Shown here: piece after piece, positions 13,411 to 19,780 of the stretch
Layout: the number at the start of each line of letters is the position of its first letter
Position numbering within the stretch: the stretch's first letter is position 1
From: Geobacter sp. UBA4074
GTDB taxonomy: Bacteria > Desulfobacterota > Desulfuromonadia > Geobacterales > Pseudopelobacteraceae
Reading direction: 5' to 3'
NCBI GenBank assembly: GCA_002383415.1
Contig: DFYU01000048.1
Location: 1-19,780 of the forward strand
Length of the DNA: 19,780 bases
Program-made: the position numbers and the translations under genes
The notes under the pieces: model-generated
What the model was told of the DNA's origin: nothing
The model's input: the letters and a program-made list of their open reading frames with translations, nothing else
The model's database searches: none

Positions 13411-14175
13411 ATGAAGATCATCGTGCTTGGGAGCGGCACCTCAACCGGCGTGCCGATGGTGGGTTGCGACTGCCCGGTCTGTCGCTCGGCAGACCCGCGT
13501 GATCAGCGTACGCGTGCATCGCTGCTGATCCAGTCTGGCGGCCGGAATATCCTGGTTGACACTTGCCCCGATCTGCGGCAGCAGATGTTGCGTGAGCGGA
13601 TAACCCAGGTCGATGCCGTGCTGTTTACCCATGCCCATGCCGACCATGCCAACGGTATCGACGATCTGCGCGGTTTTCATTTTCGCCATCGTTCCGTAGT
13701 GCCCGCTTACGCCAGCCCTGCGGTATTGGAAAAGCTGCTGGGCGGATTTCGCTACATATTTGAACGTGGTGTGCAGGATACGCATCCAGCGCTCTTGCAG
13801 CCGGTCAGCATTGACGGTCCCTTTGAACTGTTCGGATTGAGCGTGGTGCCGATTAAGCTGGTGCATGGCCCCGGCTTTTCCTGCGGCTACCGGATCGGCA
13901 GTTTTGCCTACCTGACCGACTGCAGTGCAATACCGGACAGCTCGTTAGCGCTGCTACAGGGGGTGGAGACCGTGGTGATCGATGGCCTGCGCTGGTCGTC
14001 CCATCCGTTCCATTTTAATATTCAAGGTGCGATAGCCGTGGCGCAAACATTGGGCGCAGCCCGCATAATCCTGACACACCTGACCCATGAGGTGGCCTAT
14101 GCCGAATCGGCACAGCTACCGGCAGGGGTTGAGTTCGCCTACGATGGCTTGACGCTGCAGTTGGGGGAAGAGTGA
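13411..14175 (+). CDS. PhnP-like metallo-beta-lactamase-fold phosphodiesterase
   Basis: Starting at the ATG at 13411 (MKIIVLGSGTSTGVPMVGC), the protein has 254 residues. An upstream in-frame extension has no domain content. C19, C21 and C24 in GCDCPVC match the structural zinc cysteines of E. coli PhnP, and THAHADHANGIDDLR (H74, H76, D78, H79) is the MBL metal motif. Further histidines follow in KLVHGPGFSCGYR and LTHLTHEVAY, and a TDCSAIP motif near 170 carries the bridging aspartate. PhnP hydrolyses 5-phosphoribosyl 1,2-cyclic phosphate in phosphonate use. No other phn genes are near, so the substrate here may be another cyclic phosphodiester. The stop overlaps the next start (TGATG), so it is coupled to the 614-residue protein. 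Confidence 0.82.
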   Translation: MKIIVLGSGTSTGVPMVGCDCPVCRSADPRDQRTRASLLIQSGGRNILVDTCPDLRQQMLRERITQVDAVLFTHAHADHANGIDDLRGFHFRHRSVVPAYASPAVLEKLLGGFRYIFERGVQDTHPALLQPVSIDGPFELFGLSVVPIKLVHGPGFSCGYRIGSFAYLTDCSAIPDSSLALLQGVETVVIDGLRWSSHPFHFNIQGAIAVAQTLGAARIILTHLTHEVAYAESAQLPAGVEFAYDGLTLQLGEE

Positions 14176-16019
14176 TGCAGAAGGATATACGCCTCCATGG
14201 CCATCTGGGAAACGGTATTGAGTATTTTGTGCTGGTGGCAGGCACCGAGGCCTATCAGCGCTACTTCTTCAATATTGTGCAGGAGCATGGCGAGCTGCGC
14301 ATCTTTTCGCCAGGCAACGAGTTTATTCTTGGCTCCCACGGTGTTGCCTACGAAGGCAATGGCGGATACTTCTGTGAATACATGTTCGGTGTTGAGCAGC
14401 CGCCCACCGATCTCTCCAAACCGGATATCATCAATCGGCTGGTGATGTACGGCGCCCGCACCGACGCTGAGCGGGGGGCGGTGCGCTTCAGCGAGCGAAC
14501 CACCGGCAAGGAATCCTACGACACCATCTTTTTTGAAGGCAACGCGGTCTGTAATTACTTCTTTTTCGTCCATTCGCAGAAGCTGCCCCGCCGGCTGAAG
14601 GAACAACAGGAAGAACTGGTCCGGCTGCTGGGCAAGACCCTCAAGCGGTCGCCAAACGTCGGTGAAGAGCGCGACGACCAGCTGGTGGCCGAACTGTACC
14701 CGTTGTTACAGGACCCGGCGGCCCAGCTGTTTATGGTCAAGCTGATCAATACGCACCATAAGGACTACCGCGATCTGTTCCGCAGCCTCTATTTCCGATC
14801 CAAAAAGATCGCCGATGACGATTTTGCGCGGCTGGTGAACCTGGCCACCACCCACCGGATTGACCGCTACCAGCAGGAACGGATGCGAATCGATGTCATG
14901 TACCGTCATCCGTTGAACCGCCGTATTGTTGATGAGTACTGCAGCATTCTGGTGGCCTGTAACGCCCGCAATGAGATCAACCCGCTGGATAACGCCCGGC
15001 TGAACCGCTTGAAGACCCTGTCGGTGCGCAACAAGATTCCGGGGGCGCTGTTCGCCACCCTTGACGAACTGTTGAAAAAAGGGCGCGGCCTGAAGCAGGC
15101 TACGGCTGAAGAGGATTATGTCGCCGAGACCCGCGAGATTCTGCAGGGCTTCTTCCTGCATGGCCGCGAGATCGACAGCTCGGTGGACCGGATTGATATG
15201 CTGACCCTGCTGCGCTCAAAGAAACGGGCAGTCACCACCCGGGACCAGCATTTCGATCGTTTGATGCTTGATTTCAGCCGGGATTGTGATGAAAAGATCC
15301 GTGACGGCGCCGACCCGGCCTTGATGGAGGGCTTTTCATACATCATTACCTATCTGGACCGTTTGGACAGCACCATGTCCCTGATCGGGCAGCTGGCCTT
15401 CATGGAAAACGTGCGGATCAGCGAGGAGTTGCTGCAGGGGCTGGTGGAGCACAAGGCCGCCTTTGATAACCTGGGTGCCGGCTGCTTTGACGAACTGTTC
15501 CTGCGCGACCTGTTCAGCAATCCCTATCTGGGGCGGTATGGGCGACTCAAGATGACGACCCTGCTGGAGGGGATTGACCAGGTCCAGCGTGAACAGCAAA
15601 CGGTCCATCAGCTGTATCTGCGGTTGAACGCCATTGACCAGGAGGAGCGGCTCTACCTGCTGCTGCTGGAACAGGTGCAGCGCCGGGTGCGCAACTTCTA
15701 CTCGAGTTTCGCCACCAAGGCTGATCAGGATGCCCTACGGCGCGAGGTGGTGGAAGAGCTGAAGTCCAGTAAGCGGATCAAGGGGGATGTGCCGGAAGAG
15801 GTCTTCCAGCAGGTGATCCAGACCCTGCAGAAAGAGGCCACCTATCTGCAGACCCTGTTGCCGAAGATCGTTGCCACCAAGGATGCTGCTGCCCGTGAGC
15901 AGTTCCTGGCCAGCTCCGGACTTGATCGTTTTTATGTTGAGGAATTGGAGCGCGAGTATTACGAAAATAACGGCCTTGATCTGGAAGAGCTGTATCAGAT
16001 CCGCCAGGGTCTGAGTTAG
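14175..16019 (+). CDS. Conserved-looking 614-residue protein of unknown function, coupled to PhnP-like gene
   Basis: I do not assign a function. It may belong to an uncharacterised deltaproteobacterial family, but I cannot confirm this. With the ATG at 14175 (GGGGGAAGAG ribosome site; a GTG at 14172 is less likely) it has 614 residues. The first 135 residues look beta-rich with many aromatic and glycine residues (GNGIEYFVLVAG, YEGNGGYFCEYMFG). From about 140 to the end it is strongly helical and highly charged, with likely coiled-coil segments near 140-155, 480-500 and 540-570. No signal peptide, membrane segment, Walker or metal motif is seen, so it should be a soluble cytoplasmic protein. 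It overlaps the PhnP-like stop and is followed after 145 bp by the sigma-54 activator. Confidence 0.75.
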   Translation: MQKDIRLHGHLGNGIEYFVLVAGTEAYQRYFFNIVQEHGELRIFSPGNEFILGSHGVAYEGNGGYFCEYMFGVEQPPTDLSKPDIINRLVMYGARTDAERGAVRFSERTTGKESYDTIFFEGNAVCNYFFFVHSQKLPRRLKEQQEELVRLLGKTLKRSPNVGEERDDQLVAELYPLLQDPAAQLFMVKLINTHHKDYRDLFRSLYFRSKKIADDDFARLVNLATTHRIDRYQQERMRIDVMYRHPLNRRIVDEYCSILVACNARNEINPLDNARLNRLKTLSVRNKIPGALFATLDELLKKGRGLKQATAEEDYVAETREILQGFFLHGREIDSSVDRIDMLTLLRSKKRAVTTRDQHFDRLMLDFSRDCDEKIRDGADPALMEGFSYIITYLDRLDSTMSLIGQLAFMENVRISEELLQGLVEHKAAFDNLGAGCFDELFLRDLFSNPYLGRYGRLKMTTLLEGIDQVQREQQTVHQLYLRLNAIDQEERLYLLLLEQVQRRVRNFYSSFATKADQDALRREVVEELKSSKRIKGDVPEEVFQQVIQTLQKEATYLQTLLPKIVATKDAAAREQFLASSGLDRFYVEELEREYYENNGLDLEELYQIRQGLS

Positions 16020-16098
16020 CAGACGTCTGCACAGCCTGTCGGCAGCCGTTCTGCCCCGCCCGTTTTGCCCCCGCAGCACACCTGCACCGGTTATCGAG

Positions 16099-16128
16099 TT
16101 GACGCCCTGACAAGAGGTGGTTTACACT
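16099..16128 (+). promoter_or_regulatory. Candidate sigma-70 promoter of the GAF/AAA+ activator gene
   Basis: TTGACG (16099-16104) and TACACT (16123-16128) are 18 bp apart. Transcription would start near 16135, upstream of the ATG at 16165. The alternative GTG start at 16117 would lie before the transcript start, which supports the ATG. Confidence 0.5.
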
Positions 16129-16164
16129 GCCGTGTATTTTTTTCACACAGTGGGAGCGGCCATC

Positions 16165-18981
16165 ATGGAACAGATAGAGAACGCGCTACAGGAGTTGCGC
16201 AGCAAGGTCGCCTCCTATGGCAAGGAGAATCAGACCGAGCTGCTGTATGTGCTGGCTGAAGGGGTGCGCCTGGCCTCGGGTCATGACCGTGTCAGGGTGT
16301 ACCTTGAAGACCTGGTGGACGGCTCACTGGCCTGTGTTGCGGCGACCGGCGCCGATAGCGCTGCGCTGCGCACGGTGGCCTTCCCGATCATTGCCCAGGA
16401 CGCCATGGTTTCTCGGGTCTTTGCCAGCCAATATCCGGCCGAGTTGCGGCGTGACGATACTCCCTCCGCCTCGCTGGATCGCGGTTTTTGTGACCGGTTC
16501 GACATCCATGCCAGTACCGGACTGCCATTGGTCAGCCGGGGCAAGTCGATTGGGGTGCTTTGTATTGATCGCGGTCCCTCGGAGGCCGAACCTGGCGGTA
16601 GAGTCAAGAGTCAGCTGGCCGATTTTATCGCTGCCGTTGCTGATCAGCTGGATGACGCCCGTGGTTACCACCAGCAGTTGCAGCTGGGACGTCGGCTGGA
16701 AGAATCAAAAAAACGCGAGGCAGCCGGCCTGATGGTCCGTTCGGCCGTGCGTCTGGTGAGCAAGGTGGCCCTGGCCTCGGTGTTGACCCCGGTGGTGGCC
16801 GCCGATGGCAGTGCCGCGCTGGAGGTGCTGGCCAGCTTTTCGGAAGAAGATGCGCTGCGTGAGCAGTACAACCGTTTGGGGGCGATTCAGCTGGAGCCCG
16901 GCGCGTCGTTGATCTCGCGCTACGTTGACGAACAGGCGGTCATCAGCGACGACCGTCTGTTGAAACCGCTGTTTATCGCCGATCTGGCCCGTCACAGCCT
17001 GCAGAAAAAGGCCCTGACCGAGCAGATGTCGCTGCGTTCGCTGTATGTGGTACCCCGTTTTGATCCCCGTACCCGCCGTGTGATCTGCCTGGTTAATTAT
17101 TTCTGCCGTGATGAATACCGTTTTTCTGAGTTCGAGATGGGACTCCTGCAGGGGCACGCCCAGATGGTGGAGAGTGTGCTCAGTGGTGTTGGCGGCGGCG
17201 AGCATCTGGAAATTCAGGTGCTGTCGGAAATTACGGACCTGCTCAACGACAGTGGCGGTGCCCTGCAGCCGTTTCTTACCAAGGTGCTGGCCAAGGCCAC
17301 CGAGTTGATCGGTGCCGACACCGGTAGCATCGCCCTGGTGGAGGAGCGTGAAGGTAGGCGTTGGCTGGTGGTGGAGGATGAGCAGGGCACCATCGTTGGC
17401 GCCAAAAACAAGGAATGGCTCAAACGCTACATCCCTCCCTTCCCGGTGGGAGGACATGAGCTGCCGCCCGAGGAACGCAGCCTGACCGGCTACGTGGCCT
17501 GGTGCCAGCAGCCCAAGATCATTCGCAGCGTTGAAGAGGAGCGGGGAACAGAGGGTTTTCACCGCTCGATGAGTGAACTGCTCAAGAGCGAGATCGCCGT
17601 ACCGATTGTCTGCGACGGCGAGGTGATTGCCGTGATCTGCCTCAACTCGCTGCGTTACGGCTACTTCAGCGAGGAACACCGCCGTATCCTGCAGATCATC
17701 GGCTCGCTCACCGCCCGTCACATCTCAGATCTGCAGCGGATCGAGCGCCTGCAGGGCGAGGTACAGCGGTTGACCACCGATGTGGGCTACAAGGATCCCC
17801 ACATCTCCTCCTACCGGCTGGGCAACATCATCGGCTTGGCACCCACCACCCAGGCGGTGGTGGATTTCATCACCACCGTATCCGGTCCACTCTTCAACCG
17901 GATCGTCTTCTGGCACAAGAACGTGATCCAGGAGGCCACCATCGGCCTGCCGTCGATCCTGGTCACCGGTCCCACCGGTTCCGGCAAGGAATTTTTCTTC
18001 AACAACTTCTACAACAGCCTCAATTCGCTCTATCGGGAACAGTTTGGTGCTGGTGGAGAGCTGGCGGTCAAAAAGACCAACATCGCCGCCTACAGTGGTG
18101 AACTGACCTATTCCGAGCTGTTCGGCCACAAGAAAGGGGCCTTTACCGGCGCCTACAGTGACCGGCGCGGTATTCTGGAAGAATGCATGGGGGGGGTGGT
18201 CTTCCTGGACGAGATTGGCGACGCCGACCCCAAGACCCAGGTGCAGTTGCTCCGTTTTCTGGATAACGGCGGATTTGTGCGATTAGGCGAAAACACGGAG
18301 CGTTACAGCCGTGTGCTGTTGGTGGCTGCCACCAACAAGGATCTGCCGGCAGAGATTGCTGCCGGCCGTTTTCGTGAAGACCTCTACCACCGTCTGGCCG
18401 AGCTCTCGATCAGGCTGCCATCGCTCAATGAACGGCGTGAAGATATCCCTGACCTGGCGGTACACTTTCTGGGCAAGTTGTATCGTACTTATCGCGGGGC
18501 CAAGGATGCCGATGATCCGCCAATGCTGAGCGAAGAGGCCAAGGTGGCCCTGGTACAGCACCACTACGAAGGTAATATCCGTGAGTTGCGTTCGATCCTG
18601 TTGCGGGCACTGTTTTTCAGGCGGTCAGGGGTTATTTCCGGCGCCGCAATCAGACAGGCCATTGCCAGCGCCGGCCTGGGGGGCGGGCAGGTGGTTGATG
18701 CCAGTCGACGCAGTCTGACGGAACAGCTCTCGGCCGAGATCATGGATCGCATCCGACAGGGTGGGGATTTCTGGCAGGATGTCTATGAGCCGTTTTCCCG
18801 TAATGATATCTCCCGTGACGTGGTACGGATGGTGGTTGAACAGTCACGGTCGGTGGCAGGTCGTCCGTTGCCCGGCGTTGCCCGCTATCTGCGGGCCGTT
18901 ACCGACGGTGCTACGGACGATGAACAGCGTAAACTGCTTTACAGGTTCAAGAACTTTCTCTACAAGACGGTCAAGATCTGA
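16165..18981 (+). CDS. GAF-GAF-GAF-AAA+ sigma-54-dependent transcription activator, atypical core
   Basis: The 938-residue protein (ATG 16165, GGGAG nine bases before) has three GAF-like sensor regions at about 8-165, 190-340 and 349-525, a helical linker, then an AAA+ domain from about 553 to 790. Walker A is GPTGSGKE (602-609), the sigma-54 contact loop GAFTGA is at 658-663, Walker B is VVFLDEIGD with D682-E683, sensor I is AATNKD, and FREDLYHRL carries the arginine finger. N639 in TNIAA matches the switch asparagine. About 19 extra residues lie before Walker A and about nine after it. The C-terminus (about 840-938) shows no clear Fis-type helix-turn-helix. It must use RNA polymerase sigma-54; the signal and targets are unknown. 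Confidence 0.9.
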   Translation: MEQIENALQELRSKVASYGKENQTELLYVLAEGVRLASGHDRVRVYLEDLVDGSLACVAATGADSAALRTVAFPIIAQDAMVSRVFASQYPAELRRDDTPSASLDRGFCDRFDIHASTGLPLVSRGKSIGVLCIDRGPSEAEPGGRVKSQLADFIAAVADQLDDARGYHQQLQLGRRLEESKKREAAGLMVRSAVRLVSKVALASVLTPVVAADGSAALEVLASFSEEDALREQYNRLGAIQLEPGASLISRYVDEQAVISDDRLLKPLFIADLARHSLQKKALTEQMSLRSLYVVPRFDPRTRRVICLVNYFCRDEYRFSEFEMGLLQGHAQMVESVLSGVGGGEHLEIQVLSEITDLLNDSGGALQPFLTKVLAKATELIGADTGSIALVEEREGRRWLVVEDEQGTIVGAKNKEWLKRYIPPFPVGGHELPPEERSLTGYVAWCQQPKIIRSVEEERGTEGFHRSMSELLKSEIAVPIVCDGEVIAVICLNSLRYGYFSEEHRRILQIIGSLTARHISDLQRIERLQGEVQRLTTDVGYKDPHISSYRLGNIIGLAPTTQAVVDFITTVSGPLFNRIVFWHKNVIQEATIGLPSILVTGPTGSGKEFFFNNFYNSLNSLYREQFGAGGELAVKKTNIAAYSGELTYSELFGHKKGAFTGAYSDRRGILEECMGGVVFLDEIGDADPKTQVQLLRFLDNGGFVRLGENTERYSRVLLVAATNKDLPAEIAAGRFREDLYHRLAELSIRLPSLNERREDIPDLAVHFLGKLYRTYRGAKDADDPPMLSEEAKVALVQHHYEGNIRELRSILLRALFFRRSGVISGAAIRQAIASAGLGGGQVVDASRRSLTEQLSAEIMDRIRQGGDFWQDVYEPFSRNDISRDVVRMVVEQSRSVAGRPLPGVARYLRAVTDGATDDEQRKLLYRFKNFLYKTVKI

Positions 18982-18990
18982 GGGCGGGAA

Positions 18991-19026
18991 ACCAGACGGG
19001 GCGGCTTTTGGGCCGCCCCGTCTGGT
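18991..19026. terminator. 15-bp perfect hairpin between convergent genes
   Basis: ACCAGACGGGGCGGC (18991-19005) pairs exactly with 19012-19026 around a six-base loop. It lies nine bases after the activator stop codon and 13 bp from the LeuA stop codon. No clear T tract follows on either strand. Its core GACGGGGCG is the same as in the hairpin at 3108-3140. Confidence 0.65.
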
Positions 19027-19039
19027 CGACAGAGGGATG

Positions 19040-19780
19040 TTAGACTGCGTCAGTCAGGCGTTTCTGTTTGCTGTGCAGGCGGTTTAAAGCGTGAATGTAG
19101 GCCTTGGCCGAGGCCACGATGATATCGGTGGATGAGCCTTTGCCCACCACGGTCTGGCCGCCTTCCTCTACCCGCACCGTCACTTCACCCTGGGCGTCGG
19201 TGCCGCCGGTGATGGAGCCGACGTTGTACTGGGTCAGCTTGGCCTTGGATTTGGTCAGCTTCTTGATCGCCTTGAAGGCCGAGTCCACCGGGCCGTCCCC
19301 CAGCTCGGCGGTGCGTACCGGCGTGCCGTTGATCTCCATCTGCACCGTGGCGGTGGCCACCGCAAAGGAGCCACAGGTTACGGTGATATGCTCCAGCTTG
19401 TACTTGTCTTCACCCCGCGCCTCGTCGGTCACAATGGCGTCCAGGTCCTCGTCAAAGACCTCTTTCTTCAGATCTGCCAACGCCTTGAAGCGCTCAAAAG
19501 CCCGATTCAGCATCTCCTCATTCAGTTCATGCCCCAGCTCCTCCAGCCGCTTTTTGAAGGCGTGGCGACCGGAGTGCTTGCCCAGCACCAGGGCGCTGGC
19601 GGTCAGGCCCACCGACTCGGGGGTCATGATCTCGTAGGTGGATTTGTCCATCAGCATACCGTGCTGGTGGATGCCGGACTCATGGGCGAAGGCGTTGGCC
19701 CCTACTACGGCCTTGTTGGGCTGTACGGCGATGCCGGTGATGCTTGACAGCAGGCGGCTGGCCGGGGTCAGCTGCTCGGT
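19040..19780 (-). CDS. leuA: 2-isopropylmalate synthase, C-terminal part (5' end beyond window)
   Basis: LeuA joins acetyl-CoA and 2-oxoisovalerate in the first committed step of leucine synthesis. The last 246 residues are here. VGANAFAHESGIHQHG belongs to the end of the catalytic barrel region (HMGL-like), and LGKHSGRHAFKKRLEELGHELNEE is the usual linker. The C-terminal leucine-binding regulatory domain begins near YKLEHITVTCGSFAVATATV and ends in GKGSSTDIIVASAKAYIHALNRL. Presence of the regulatory domain means leucine feedback control is likely. The C-terminal domain and ending fit LeuA better than homocitrate synthase; citramalate synthase is the main alternative and cannot be fully excluded without the N-terminal half. 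Confidence 0.88.
   Translation of the reverse strand, partial: TEQLTPASRLLSSITGIAVQPNKAVVGANAFAHESGIHQHGMLMDKSTYEIMTPESVGLTASALVLGKHSGRHAFKKRLEELGHELNEEMLNRAFERFKALADLKKEVFDEDLDAIVTDEARGEDKYKLEHITVTCGSFAVATATVQMEINGTPVRTAELGDGPVDSAFKAIKKLTKSKAKLTQYNVGSITGGTDAQGEVTVRVEEGGQTVVGKGSSTDIIVASAKAYIHALNRLHSKQKRLTDAV

Noticed and set aside
16117..16164. A GTG start for the sigma-54 activator
   Set aside because: It lies upstream of the predicted transcript start and lacks a good ribosome site; the ATG at 16165 has GGGAG at proper spacing.

Overview
The window looks like a chromosomal segment of a Geobacter-like anaerobe (Geobacterales/Desulfuromonadales, close to Geobacter, Trichlorobacter or Pelobacter). 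The evidence is moderately high GC, a Tat-exported Fe-S/NrfD quinone-linked module, a rubredoxin and a ferredoxin, a MacA/CcpA-type dihaem cytochrome c peroxidase, and a three-GAF sigma-54 activator. This assignment is inference; no marker gene fixes the species. I see no insertion sequences, CRISPR arrays, tRNA or rRNA genes.

Left part (1-5.5 kb). A minus-strand operon encodes an NrfD/PsrC-type membrane subunit followed by a Tat-signal 4Fe-4S protein that runs off the left edge. Upstream lies a 302-bp divergent regulatory region with a cluster of TGTTGCA heptamers. A class V aminotransferase faces the other way. It converges on a rubredoxin-ferredoxin pair across a strong hairpin. A glyoxalase II-like MBL hydrolase is then tightly followed by coaBC (coenzyme A biosynthesis).

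Middle (5.5-12.2 kb). A secreted zinc-dependent phospholipase C-like protein is divergent from a family 4 Fe-S uracil-DNA glycosylase. A minus-strand operon runs from a low-specificity threonine aldolase through an uncharacterised helical-repeat protein to a secreted NlpC/P60 cysteine peptidase. Next come a small predicted outer-membrane beta-barrel protein with a very strong ribosome binding site, a perfect 42-bp palindrome, and the dihaem cytochrome c peroxidase.

Right part (12.2-19.8 kb). An orphan GT4-type glycosyltransferase is divergent from a PhnP-like MBL phosphodiesterase. The phosphodiesterase is translationally coupled to a 614-residue protein of unknown function. After a short promoter-bearing gap comes a 938-residue GAF-GAF-GAF-AAA+ sigma-54 activator with an atypical ATPase core and no recognisable Fis-type DNA-binding domain. 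The C-terminal part of 2-isopropylmalate synthase (LeuA) enters from the right on the minus strand.

Most genes are housekeeping or respiratory. The least explained parts are the PhnP-like/614-aa/sigma-54 activator cluster, the helical-repeat protein in the threonine aldolase operon, and the heptamer array upstream of the NrfD module.
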